Source of the DNA: JBBIQV01 sp964555285
GTDB lineage: Bacteria; Nitrospirota; Nitrospiria; Nitrospirales; Nitrospiraceae
DNA length: 64,000 nucleotides
Reading direction: 5' to 3'
Assembly: GCA_964555285.1 (NCBI GenBank)
Contig: CAZKRM010000014.1
Coordinates: 16,271 to 80,270, forward strand
Shown here: positions 1 through 8,223 of the stretch, one piece after another
How the letters are laid out: the number at the start of each line of letters is the position of its first letter
How positions within the stretch are numbered: position 1 is the first letter of the stretch
The notes under the pieces: model-generated
Told to the model about the DNA's origin: nothing
The model's database searches: none
Seen by the model: the letters and a program-made list of their open reading frames with translations, nothing else
Program-made: the position numbers and the translations under genes

Positions 1-447
1 AACGAGCGGGAGCGCATCGCTAGGGCCGGTCGGCAACTACAGGGCCGGCCCAAACAACTTCAGAAACAACGGACCGACACGAGCAAGCTCCAACAGGGTC
101 AGGCCGATGCCACACCTGCTTCGATGCCGTTACGCTCCTCCGCCAACGTATCGGCGAACACTGCGCGAATGAAGAACGCACCGGAATCAGACGCGGTCGA
201 GCCTTCAGCCGAGCAGGCGAGCCTCTCCCAGACAGAAGCGCTGTCGTCTCAGTTGCGGACTATCTCGGTTCGGTCAGGCGACACGCTGTGGAGCATTGCC
301 CAACGCTACCAGGTCGATCTGAGCGAGTTGCGGGTCTTGAACGAGCTGGCCGATACCCGCATCCTGCCGGGCCAAGCCCTGTGGCTTCCAGCACCGCGCT
401 CCGCTGTCCGTCCAGCGACGGCGATGGGGATCACGTCAGGCCGGTAG
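1..447 (+). CDS. C-terminal part of a LysM-domain protein (partial)
   Basis: The reading frame is open from the first base, so the gene begins upstream of the window and only its last 148 residues are seen. The visible part starts with a charged, Gln-rich stretch and a low-complexity linker. It ends in one LysM domain (roughly the last 60 residues, with the typical SGDTLWSIAQRY and LPGQALWLP elements). LysM domains bind peptidoglycan, which suggests a cell-wall-facing protein. It lies directly upstream of gspF and gspE and so may belong to the same secretion or pilus operon. The catalytic or main domain, if any, is outside the window. The LysM call is firm; the protein's identity is unknown. 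Confidence 0.7.
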   Translation, partial: NERERIARAGRQLQGRPKQLQKQRTDTSKLQQGQADATPASMPLRSSANVSANTARMKNAPESDAVEPSAEQASLSQTEALSSQLRTISVRSGDTLWSIAQRYQVDLSELRVLNELADTRILPGQALWLPAPRSAVRPATAMGITSGR

Positions 448-502
448 CCGCAGCGTCACAGGTGAGCCTCGATCAACCCAGGGTGTACACAACGCCGTGG
501 CG

Positions 503-1714
503 ATGTATGTCTATAGAGTGGCGCGCTCCGATGGGACGGTCCTCGATGGCCAACTCGAAGGGGAGGATGAGACCGCCATCCGTGCGAAGCTCGAAGGTCG
601 GGGCCTGCTGGTCTTCAAGCTGCGACGCCGCGGTTCGTTCGGAACCGTTTCCTCCGGCAGCATCCGAGGAGCCAGGGGTACACTGCCGCTCCAGGAATTT
701 TTGGTTTTCAACCAAGAACTGCTCGCCCTGGTGAGAGCCGGTTTGCCGGTCCTGCGTGTGTGGGAACTCCTCATCGAACGGACTCGCCACTCGGCGTTTC
801 AGGAAGCGTTGCGGACGGTTCGGCAAGACATCCGGGGAGGAGCGTCGGCTTCAGAGGCGCTGACCAAGCACCCGCAGTATTTCTCCGATCTCTACCTCGC
901 CACCCTTCGGGCGGGAGAACAGTCCGGAAACCTTGCCGAAGTCCTCCAACGCTACGTCAGTTACCTGAAGTTGATGATCGGCCTTCGCCAGAAAGTCATG
1001 AAGGCCTTGGCCTATCCCGCCTTTCTGGTTATCGTGGGGGTAGGGGTGGTGGCATTCTTGCTCGCCTATGTGATGCCGACATTTGTGTCAGTCTATAGCG
1101 AATCGGCCAAGACCTTGCCGGTCGCGACGCAGGCCTTGATCGATATCGTCCGGGTGCTCCAGGCGCAGCTTATCCCCTGCGTCATCGGCCTGGTGGTCGG
1201 TAGCATCGTCTTTCGCCTGTGGCAGCGCACGCCGGCGGGACATCTCGCAGTCGATCGCCTGCTGCTTCGGTTTCCGGCACTCGGTCAGGTGCTCGTCAAA
1301 CACTACACCATCCAATTGACCCGGACCTTGGCGACCGTCCTGTCCGGAGGAACACCATTGGTCGATGCGCTCCAGATCGCACGTGGAGCGGTGTCCAACC
1401 AATACGTGTCGGCAGGTCTCGCGACGGCGGTGGAAGACATTCGCGAGGGGGGCACACTCGCGGCGGCGCTGGACCGTCCGAAGATTCTCCCCAAATTGGC
1501 GATCGAAATGCTGTCGGTCGGAGAGGAGACCGGATCCTTAGAACCGATGCTCCGTGACGTGGCAGAGTTCTATGAAGGGGACCTCGATACCCAGCTTGCC
1601 CAGCTCACGACCTGGATCGAACCGGTGCTCTTGCTCGTGATGGGCGTTCTCGTCGGAGGGATTGTGATCGTCATGTATCTGCCCGTCTTCCAAATGGCAG
1701 GGAGTATCCAGTGA
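503..1714 (+). CDS. gspF: Type II secretion / type IV pilus inner-membrane platform protein GspF/PilC
   Basis: Polytopic inner-membrane platform protein that anchors the assembly ATPase and drives pseudopilus or pilus extension. The ~403-residue length is usual for GspF/PilC. Two T2SSF repeats are visible: the first at about residues 70-195, ending in a strong membrane segment, and the second at about 270-400, ending in a hydrophobic C-terminal helix. The conserved features L..AGLP and RAGEQSGNL in repeat one have counterparts in repeat two (SGGTPL, SVGEETGSLEPML). A GTG two codons upstream (497) is an alternative start; the ATG at 503 is preferred because MYVYR matches the usual family beginning. 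The next gene, gspE, encodes its ATPase partner. Confidence 0.93.
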   Translation: MYVYRVARSDGTVLDGQLEGEDETAIRAKLEGRGLLVFKLRRRGSFGTVSSGSIRGARGTLPLQEFLVFNQELLALVRAGLPVLRVWELLIERTRHSAFQEALRTVRQDIRGGASASEALTKHPQYFSDLYLATLRAGEQSGNLAEVLQRYVSYLKLMIGLRQKVMKALAYPAFLVIVGVGVVAFLLAYVMPTFVSVYSESAKTLPVATQALIDIVRVLQAQLIPCVIGLVVGSIVFRLWQRTPAGHLAVDRLLLRFPALGQVLVKHYTIQLTRTLATVLSGGTPLVDALQIARGAVSNQYVSAGLATAVEDIREGGTLAAALDRPKILPKLAIEMLSVGEETGSLEPMLRDVAEFYEGDLDTQLAQLTTWIEPVLLLVMGVLVGGIVIVMYLPVFQMAGSIQ

Positions 1715-1733
1715 CGCCCCTTGAAGGATCGAG

Positions 1734-3527
1734 GTGCCCAGGAAGCAACGGCCGAGGCACGAACTCGATCGATCTCGTGGCGTCGCGACGGACCGAATCA
1801 TGCCGTCAAAGCTGACACGACCCGCTCTGGAAGAGATCTTGGTCATGCAGGGCGTTATTCCACGACCGGCGCTCGACCACGTCATGGCTCGTTTGGGCGG
1901 CGCCACCGCCACGCTCGGGCAGACGTTGGTCGGGGAAGGCCTTCTCTCGGAGGAACAACTCGCCCGGGCGCTCTCGATCCAGTATGACATCCCCTATGAT
2001 CCGCTGGCCGAGTTCCGTGTCCCACAGCAGTTCTTCGGGACCATCTCCGTCAAATTGATGCAGCGGTATCCGTTCGTACCGATTCAGGAACACGAAGGAT
2101 CGCTGACCATCGCCGTGCCCGACCCGCAGAACCTCCTCGCGTTGGATGAACTCGAATTGCTGTTGAACTGCCCGCTCCAGCTTGTCGTCAGTTCTCGATC
2201 CGCCATCCTGGCGGCGCTCGAACGGAGCGAGGGGTCGAGTCAGGCGCTCAGAGAGCTTGAAGCGGAATATCGGTCGGTGTTGGTCAAGGAGGACGACCGT
2301 GGAGAAGAGGTCCTCTCCATCGACCACGTCGGCGAGGACCAAAGTCCTGTGGTCAAGCTCGTCGATACGATTCTGCTCAGCGCGATGCAGCGCCGGGCGA
2401 GCGATATCCACATCGAAGCCGCCGACCGTGCCACGCACGTGAAGTTCCGCGTCGACGGCATCATCGTCCCGGCGTTGGAGCCGTTGGATATTAAGCTGCA
2501 CGCGCCGCTGGTGTCCCGCTTGAAAGTCATGTCCGATCTGGACATTGCCGAACGCCGCGTGCCGCAAGACGGCAGCTTCCGCATGCGGCTCGACCGGAAG
2601 ACTGTCGACTTCCGCGTGTCCATTCTGCCCAGCGTCTTCGGCGAATCCGTGGTCATCCGGATTCTGGACCGGGAATCGATCACGGCTGGCGTGTCCGCCC
2701 TTCGCCTGGAACGGTTGGGCTTCAATCCGGAAGACCTGAAACGCTTTCGACGGGCCATCACGAGGCCCTACGGGATGGTGTTGGTCACGGGGCCGACCGG
2801 CAGCGGCAAGACCACCACGCTCTATGCAGCCATCGGCGAGATGAATACAGCCGAGGACAAATTGATCACCATCGAGGATCCTGTCGAGTACCAACTATCG
2901 GGCGTCGTACAGATTCCCGTGAACGAAAAAAAAGGCCTGAGCTTCGCGCGGGGATTGCGGTCGATCCTGCGCCACGACCCGGACAAGATCATGGTCGGCG
3001 AAATCCGGGACCCCGAAACCGCACAAATCGCCATTCAATCGGCACTCACCGGCCACCTCGTGCTCACCACCGTCCACGCGAACAACGTCTTCGATGTCAT
3101 CGGCCGGTTCGCTTCGATGGGCATCGAGTCCTACAACTTTCTGGCCGCGCTGAATTGCGTGCTGGCCCAGCGCCTGGTTCGAATCATCTGCCCCTCCTGT
3201 CGCGAGCCGGTGGCGCCGGACAAAGCCCTGATCGAGGAGTCCGGACTCAACTACGAGCAACACAAGAACACACCGTTCGTGCAAGGTCGAGGATGCGCCG
3301 AGTGTCATCACACCGGCTACCGGGGCCGGAAATGTATCACCGAGTTTCTGGATCTGACGGATGAGATCAAGGAAATGATCCTGGCCGATCGGCCGCTCTC
3401 TGAAATCCGATATCGCGCAGTGACCGACGGCATGATCACGCTGCGCCAGTCGGCCTTGAAAAAGGCCCTGAACGGCGAAACCACGCTCCGCGAAATCAAC
3501 CGCGTGACGTTTAGCGAGGAAGGATGA
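1734..3527 (+). CDS. gspE: Type II secretion / pilus assembly ATPase GspE/PilB
   Basis: Cytoplasmic hexameric ATPase that powers pseudopilus or pilus assembly. An N-terminal MshEN/T2SSE_N-like domain (first ~170 residues) is followed by the ATPase core. The core has Walker A GPTGSGKTTT near residue 350, the Asp box around LITIEDPVEYQ, Walker B/His boxes (GEIRDPETAQIA, TGHLVLTTVHAN) and a C-terminal four-Cys zinc motif (CPSC ... CAEC). The GTG start at 1734 has an AAGGA ribosome-binding site five bases upstream, but the Arg-rich first 22 residues look unconserved and the ATG at 1800 is a real alternative. The stop overlaps the start of the next gene as ATGA, implying translational coupling. 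Confidence 0.94.
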   Translation: MPRKQRPRHELDRSRGVATDRIMPSKLTRPALEEILVMQGVIPRPALDHVMARLGGATATLGQTLVGEGLLSEEQLARALSIQYDIPYDPLAEFRVPQQFFGTISVKLMQRYPFVPIQEHEGSLTIAVPDPQNLLALDELELLLNCPLQLVVSSRSAILAALERSEGSSQALRELEAEYRSVLVKEDDRGEEVLSIDHVGEDQSPVVKLVDTILLSAMQRRASDIHIEAADRATHVKFRVDGIIVPALEPLDIKLHAPLVSRLKVMSDLDIAERRVPQDGSFRMRLDRKTVDFRVSILPSVFGESVVIRILDRESITAGVSALRLERLGFNPEDLKRFRRAITRPYGMVLVTGPTGSGKTTTLYAAIGEMNTAEDKLITIEDPVEYQLSGVVQIPVNEKKGLSFARGLRSILRHDPDKIMVGEIRDPETAQIAIQSALTGHLVLTTVHANNVFDVIGRFASMGIESYNFLAALNCVLAQRLVRIICPSCREPVAPDKALIEESGLNYEQHKNTPFVQGRGCAECHHTGYRGRKCITEFLDLTDEIKEMILADRPLSEIRYRAVTDGMITLRQSALKKALNGETTLREINRVTFSEEG

Positions 3528-4507
3528 CCATGTGGGGATGGGCAGCCGGCCGGCCTCGGCACTGTTTGACAATCGGCTCGTCCGGCATCTCGTGGGCGCA
3601 GGTACGCCGCGACTGGCGAGGACGCCCCCACGTGCGGTCCTCGGCCGCGTCACTTCCGGCCGGCCTCGTGCGCCCCTCACCGGTGGAGCTGAACCTGACG
3701 GATACGGCGGCGCTCCAGCGGTGCGTGCGGTCGCTCGTCGGCCAGGCTCCCGAACTGAAGCTGGGCAGGCATCTGATCGTCCGTGACATCCCGCGTCCCG
3801 TCGTCCTGTTGCTGCCGGACCTCTCGGTGAGAACCGTTCTGCTCCAATTCGATCAACTCCCTGCGCGCCGGGTAGAACGAGAGGCCTTGATCCGATGGAA
3901 GTTGGGACAAGAGCAGCTGTTCCCGCTCACGGGCATGAGAGTCGTGTCGAACATGTTGCCGAGTGAGGCTCTGGAGAAGACCGGTTCCGTCTCGGTCCTC
4001 GCGGTCGCTGTGCAGGAGGCCATTTTGGCGCAATACGAATCGCTCTGTGACGACCTGCACCTTGTTCCTCTCGAAGTCGACACCGTGAGCGTTCGTCTGT
4101 TCAATCTCTGGTTGTGCACGGCAGCGAACGGCGGTCTGCCTGCCGAGGACTTCGCCTGGGTCAACGTCGCGGACGGGGGGCTCACCGTGCTGATCTTTCA
4201 GCAAGGCGCGCTCGTATTTCTGAGAACTAAACTGCACGCCGTGACGAACGCCGCCGATAGGCACAAGACCGTGGCCGAATGCACCGCCTCGATCCAGGCC
4301 TGCCGCCAACGGCGTCCCTCCTTAGCCGTCAAACGAGTGGTGCTTGTGACGGAAGAATCGAGCCCGGGGTTACGCGACGTGATGGAAGAACAGGCGGGGC
4401 TCGTGGTTGAGGAGTGGGACTGGAGCCACCAGTCTGCAGCCCGTTGGAGGCAGCGGTTCGGTGCCCCGCATCGAGCCATGCTCCCGGCTGTTGCGGGATT
4501 GGTGTAA
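3524..4507 (+). CDS. PilM/GspL-like assembly protein
   Basis: A 327-residue protein in the position occupied by PilM or GspL in pilus and type II secretion operons. These are actin-like-fold cytoplasmic proteins linking the ATPase to the inner-membrane PilN/PilO (GspM) complex. The sequence is poorly conserved. It has two blocks resembling the ASKHA fold (an N-terminal LTIGSSGISWAQV strand pair and a central EVDTVSVRLFNLW segment) and no membrane helix, which favours the soluble PilM form over GspL. The assignment rests mainly on gene order: gspF, gspE, this gene, then two small single-helix membrane proteins. ATGA overlap with gspE. Confidence 0.65.
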   Translation: MTMWGWAAGRPRHCLTIGSSGISWAQVRRDWRGRPHVRSSAASLPAGLVRPSPVELNLTDTAALQRCVRSLVGQAPELKLGRHLIVRDIPRPVVLLLPDLSVRTVLLQFDQLPARRVEREALIRWKLGQEQLFPLTGMRVVSNMLPSEALEKTGSVSVLAVAVQEAILAQYESLCDDLHLVPLEVDTVSVRLFNLWLCTAANGGLPAEDFAWVNVADGGLTVLIFQQGALVFLRTKLHAVTNAADRHKTVAECTASIQACRQRRPSLAVKRVVLVTEESSPGLRDVMEEQAGLVVEEWDWSHQSAARWRQRFGAPHRAMLPAVAGLV

Positions 4508-4510
4508 TCC

Positions 4511-5140
4511 ATGCGACTCGTACATTTCCGGTCTGTGATTCAGCGCGGCATCGGATCGGTCCGGCTGGGCCGGCCAACTGGGCAGCGTCTGTTCCAGACC
4601 AATCTCAGTAGCCGGTACCGCTGGTACCTGCTCCCTGTTCGCCGGGGTCTGGTGATCCTGTGCGGCGTTCTTGGCCTCGCCATCCTCTGGGATCTTGGCC
4701 GGAGCCTGGCCACGTCTGTCGACACGAAGGAAGTCCAAACGGCGCTCCAGCGCGTGCAGGACCAGGACGAGCGCGTCTTATCTGAGGCGCGCCGGCAAGG
4801 AATCGACTTGTCCGACGCCGGGCTGCAGCGGTTGCCGGGGGAAGTCGCCTTGGCGAATCAGCTGATCGAAAAACGCAGCTTCTCCTGGACGCACTTCCTG
4901 ACGGAACTGGAACGGGCGATTCCTCCTCGCATGGCGATCAACAGCATCCGTCTGGCACCGAACAATGCACTCATTCATCTGACGGGCTCCGCGGTGAGCC
5001 TGGAAGATATCACCGCCTTCACCGTCACCGTGCAGAACCATCCGGCCTTCAGCGACCCGGTTCTGGGCCAGCACCGTGACGCCGGAAATGGAATGGTCGA
5101 GTTCGACGTGACCGTGCAGTACCGTCGCCAAACGAAATGA
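4511..5140 (+). CDS. PilN-like inner-membrane assembly protein
   Basis: A 209-residue bitopic protein. A basic N-terminus of ~35 residues is followed by one hydrophobic segment (VILCGVLGLAILWDL) and then a periplasmic region with a coiled-coil-like part (about residues 65-100) and a ferredoxin-like C-terminal domain. This is the architecture of PilN (Fimbrial assembly family), which binds PilM in the cytoplasm and PilO in the periplasm. It begins three bases after the PilM-like gene and ends four bases before the PilO-like gene. Sequence conservation is low, so the call is structural and contextual. Confidence 0.68.
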   Translation: MRLVHFRSVIQRGIGSVRLGRPTGQRLFQTNLSSRYRWYLLPVRRGLVILCGVLGLAILWDLGRSLATSVDTKEVQTALQRVQDQDERVLSEARRQGIDLSDAGLQRLPGEVALANQLIEKRSFSWTHFLTELERAIPPRMAINSIRLAPNNALIHLTGSAVSLEDITAFTVTVQNHPAFSDPVLGQHRDAGNGMVEFDVTVQYRRQTK

Positions 5141-5144
5141 CGCC

Positions 5145-5708
5145 ATGACGACCAACGCGGTTGCCCGCTATCTGCACCGGCCATACGGCATCCTGATTTC
5201 CTGGATCGGGGTGACCGGTCTGCTCGCGATCTTGCTCTCGGTCATTCATCTCGGCCTCCGCCACTCCGTCGAGGAAAACCGGGCACGCATGGAAACGGAA
5301 TGGACCGCGGCTCGTCAACGACTCGCGCATCACAGGGAAGCGAAGAAGGCACGACAAGATCTGGCACGGGTCTTCGCCTTGCTTCCGTCGGAGCGAGACT
5401 TTGCCCCGTTGGCCTTGGGCGTCACGGAAGAAGCGAAACAGGATCGGGTCACCTTGCCGTCCCTCTCTTACACGACCGAGAAAACGACCGTGGCCAATAC
5501 AACGAAAGCGGTGCTGCAAGGATCGATCGGTGGCCGCTACGAGGATCTCCGCAAATTTATTTACGATCTCGAGAGCGCGGAAGAGTTGCTGCTGATCGAA
5601 GATCTGGACCTGGTCCGCACGGCTCACACGCAGGACCAGAGCTTGACGTTCAATATCAAGATCGCCACGTACCTGCGCGGCGACGAGGGGCAACCGGTCT
5701 CCCCATAG
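5145..5708 (+). CDS. PilO-like inner-membrane assembly protein
   Basis: A 187-residue protein with one N-terminal membrane helix (about residues 14-35) followed by a periplasmic coiled coil and a small alpha/beta domain. This is the layout of PilO or GspM, the partner of PilN in the inner-membrane alignment complex. The segment GSIGGRYEDLRKFIYDLES is typical of the PilO core. It lies in the same tight operon, seven bases before the next gene. Equivalence to GspM cannot be excluded. Confidence 0.68.
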   Translation: MTTNAVARYLHRPYGILISWIGVTGLLAILLSVIHLGLRHSVEENRARMETEWTAARQRLAHHREAKKARQDLARVFALLPSERDFAPLALGVTEEAKQDRVTLPSLSYTTEKTTVANTTKAVLQGSIGGRYEDLRKFIYDLESAEELLLIEDLDLVRTAHTQDQSLTFNIKIATYLRGDEGQPVSP

Positions 5709-5715
5709 GCTCGGC

Positions 5716-6300
5716 ATGACGACGAAGCAGCAAGTCTTGCTCCTCCTGGTCATCGGCGCGATGTGGGCAGGCGCGCTCGGCTGGCGGCTCATGGATGCAG
5801 CCGATCAGGTCCACGTCCCGCTTGCCAACGTCTCGGGGCCGGCCGCCGGCGCCGCTGCAAGGCCTGGCGCGTCGCGCGAAGGCCTGCGCGTCAATCTGGA
5901 ACTGCTCGCCGCGTCGAGGACCGAACGGGAGACCACGTTTACGGCCCCGCGGAACATCTTTGCTCCCCCACAAACGGATCAAGGCGGAGCAAGGGACCTC
6001 TCGGCTCACGATGCATCCAACAGCATCGGTGCAGATGAGGTCCTCACACAGCAAGCGGCCGCGGCGGAGTTGGGACAGTTCCGCTATCTGGGCTACCTGC
6101 AAGTAGGGGACACACCGAACAAACGCACACCCACGGCGCTCCTCATGAAGAACGAAGACCTGCACATGGTGCGCACCGGCGAGACCATTGAAGATCATGT
6201 CCTCGTGAAAACGATCACTCCGGACGGCATTACCCTCCAAGAGACCGCATCGCGGGTCGAGCAAACCGTCCCGCTCGATCAAGAAGCCGTCACGCAATAA
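5716..6300 (+). CDS. GspC/PilP-like secretion or pilus protein
   Basis: A 194-residue protein with an N-terminal membrane anchor (LLLLVIGAMWAGALGW), a proline- and alanine-rich linker, and a C-terminal beta domain that begins with the short motif FTAPRNIFAP. That motif and the following FRYLGYLQVGD...MVRTGETIEDHVLVKTI block resemble the homology region of GspC and the beta-barrel of PilP, which contact the outer-membrane secretin. In this operon it would connect the inner-membrane PilN/O complex to the pore. It has no lipobox, which argues for GspC over the lipoprotein PilP. The next gene starts one base after its stop codon. Confidence 0.6.
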   Translation: MTTKQQVLLLLVIGAMWAGALGWRLMDAADQVHVPLANVSGPAAGAAARPGASREGLRVNLELLAASRTERETTFTAPRNIFAPPQTDQGGARDLSAHDASNSIGADEVLTQQAAAAELGQFRYLGYLQVGDTPNKRTPTALLMKNEDLHMVRTGETIEDHVLVKTITPDGITLQETASRVEQTVPLDQEAVTQ

Positions 6301-6301
6301 T

Positions 6302-6808
6302 ATGCCAGGCGCAAAGGCAGGGTGGGTCGAAGATTCCAGAGGCGTCACCTACCTCTTTCTCATGTTTATCATCGTCGTCATGGGAATCGCGCTCACGACG
6401 GCGGTGAAACAATGGAAGCTGGTCGTTCAGCGGGAACAAGAAGCCGATCTGCTCGCGAAAGGCATTGAAATTCAGAATGCGCTGGCCCTCTATTCGGCCA
6501 CCATCAAGGCGGGCCGCGTGAGTCCTGGAGAAGTCTATCCGCAGTCTCTGGCGGAGTTGACCAGACCGCCGAAGCCGTTTCTGCGCAACGTGTACTTCGA
6601 CCCGATCAATAAGGGAGAGTGGGACTACGTGCGTGCGCCGACCGGCGGGATTATGGGAGTTCGCAGCAAGAGCAAGGCGAAGCCGATCAGGAAAAAGAAT
6701 TTTCCACTGGAGGTTCGCCATTTCGAGGGACGACCAACCTATCACGATTGGATTTTTCAACACCCCAATCCCTCGGGGGCCGCTTCAGCTCCCACACCCA
6801 ACCCTTGA
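6302..6808 (+). CDS. Pseudopilin-like protein with atypical prepilin motif
   Basis: A 168-residue protein with a prepilin-type layout: a short charged leader, a possible G/V cleavage site (RG^VTYLF) followed by ~20 hydrophobic residues, then a soluble domain. The Glu at position +5 of the mature protein, normally present in GspG/PilA, is Phe here; among pseudopilins this loss is known for GspK. The C-terminal part (YFDPINKGEWDYVRAPTGGIMGVRSKS) resembles the GspG C-terminal region, so this may be a modified pseudopilin of a type II-like system. It is the last gene of the secretion operon; ~90 non-coding bases separate it from proA. Confidence 0.65.
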   Translation: MPGAKAGWVEDSRGVTYLFLMFIIVVMGIALTTAVKQWKLVVQREQEADLLAKGIEIQNALALYSATIKAGRVSPGEVYPQSLAELTRPPKPFLRNVYFDPINKGEWDYVRAPTGGIMGVRSKSKAKPIRKKNFPLEVRHFEGRPTYHDWIFQHPNPSGAASAPTPNP

Positions 6809-6897
6809 CCCCTGTCGAGACCGCACGGTATTCTTCCTGCGCAGTCATCGGCCGAAGTTCATCCCGGTCACCACACCAACAACGGAAACTGAATCTG

Positions 6898-8223
6898 ATG
6901 CCAGACACGACCGTAAACCCGGATACCGCTTCCAGCGACTCTCTTCCTGACCACACGCCCACTGCCAAACCGACCGGCGAGTATGTGCAGGATCTCGTGA
7001 CACAGGCGCGCGCCGCCGCCGGCCGTCTGGCCATGTTGTCGACCGCCGTCAAGAACCAAGCTCTCCTGGCGATGGCGGAAGGGTTGGAGCAGCGACAGGA
7101 GGAAGTGCTCGCGGCGAACGAGAAGGACATCGAGTCTTTCGGGACGGATCCCGGCAAGAACGCGATGGCAGACCGCCTCCGGCTCACGCCGGAACGCATC
7201 GGCGACATGGCGTCCGGCATTCGCGAAATCGTCACGCTGCCCGATCCGCTCGGCGTTATGTCCAAGATGTGGACGAGGCCGAACGGGTTACAGGTCGGCC
7301 GGGTGCGCGTGCCCATCGGCGTCATCGGTATCATCTACGAATCCCGACCGAACGTGACGGCCGATTCAGCAGCGTTGTGCCTGAAGTCGGGGAACGCCTG
7401 TGTGCTGCGTGGCGGCTCCGAAGCCATTCATTCCAACCGGGCCATCGCCGCGATTCTCGCTGAGTCGGCGGAAAAGGCCGGGGTGCCGGCCGGCGCGATC
7501 ACGTTTGTGGATCGCCCCGAGCGGGACGTCGTGAAGGCCCTGCTGACCCAGGACCAATACATTGATCTGATCATTCCCCGGGGCGGGGAGTCGCTGATGA
7601 AAACGGTGACGGAGCTTTCGACGATCCCGGTGATCAAACACGACAAGGGCGTCTGCCACATTTACGTGGATGCCGAAGCGGACTCCGCCATGGCGGAGAA
7701 GATTTGTCTCAATGCGAAAGTGCAGCGCCCCGCTACGTGTAACTCGATGGAAACGCTGCTGGTGCATCAGACGATCGCCCGCACGTTTCTCCCGAAGCTG
7801 ATCCAGAAATTGATTGCCGCCAAGGTGGAAGTCCGGGGCTGCCCGAAAACCTGCCAACTCAGTCCGGAAGCCAAACCGGCGAGCGACCACGATTACGGCA
7901 CCGAGTTCCTCGACCTCATCCTGGCTGTGAAAGTCGTTAAGAGCATGGACGAGGCGATGGAGCACATCGCCCGCTACGGGTCCCGTCATACCGAAGCCAT
8001 CCTGACGGCAGACTACGGGAAGGCCATGCGGTTTCTGCGTGAAGTGGATGCGAGCGCCGTCCTCGTGAACGCCTCCACCAGGCTGAACGATGGATACCAG
8101 TTCGGGCTGGGCGCGGAGATCGGGATCAGCACCTCGCGTATCCATGCGCGGGGGCCGATGGGGCTCGAAGAGCTGACCTGCACCAAATTCATTGCGCTGG
8201 GAAGCGGGCAAGTTCGAGAATAA
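6898..8223 (+). CDS. proA: Glutamate-5-semialdehyde dehydrogenase (gamma-glutamyl phosphate reductase)
   Basis: Catalyses the NADPH-dependent reduction of gamma-glutamyl phosphate to glutamate-5-semialdehyde, the second step of proline synthesis from glutamate (cytoplasmic). The 441-residue protein shows the ALDH-like fold signature of ProA: VPIGVIGIIYESRPNVT, CVLRGGSEA, IIPRGGESL and the catalytic Cys in RPATCNSMET. The C-terminus ends in the conserved GPMGLEELTCTKF block. The frame is open farther upstream, overlapping the pseudopilin gene, but the ATG at 6898 gives an N-terminus only slightly longer than usual (about 25 extra residues before the conserved core). The stop codon abuts the start of the next gene. 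Confidence 0.96.
   Translation: MPDTTVNPDTASSDSLPDHTPTAKPTGEYVQDLVTQARAAAGRLAMLSTAVKNQALLAMAEGLEQRQEEVLAANEKDIESFGTDPGKNAMADRLRLTPERIGDMASGIREIVTLPDPLGVMSKMWTRPNGLQVGRVRVPIGVIGIIYESRPNVTADSAALCLKSGNACVLRGGSEAIHSNRAIAAILAESAEKAGVPAGAITFVDRPERDVVKALLTQDQYIDLIIPRGGESLMKTVTELSTIPVIKHDKGVCHIYVDAEADSAMAEKICLNAKVQRPATCNSMETLLVHQTIARTFLPKLIQKLIAAKVEVRGCPKTCQLSPEAKPASDHDYGTEFLDLILAVKVVKSMDEAMEHIARYGSRHTEAILTADYGKAMRFLREVDASAVLVNASTRLNDGYQFGLGAEIGISTSRIHARGPMGLEELTCTKFIALGSGQVRE

Noticed and set aside
6619..6897. N-terminal extension of proA upstream of 6898
   Set aside because: It overlaps the pseudopilin gene and encodes a sequence unlike any ProA; the ATG at 6898 gives the normal product.
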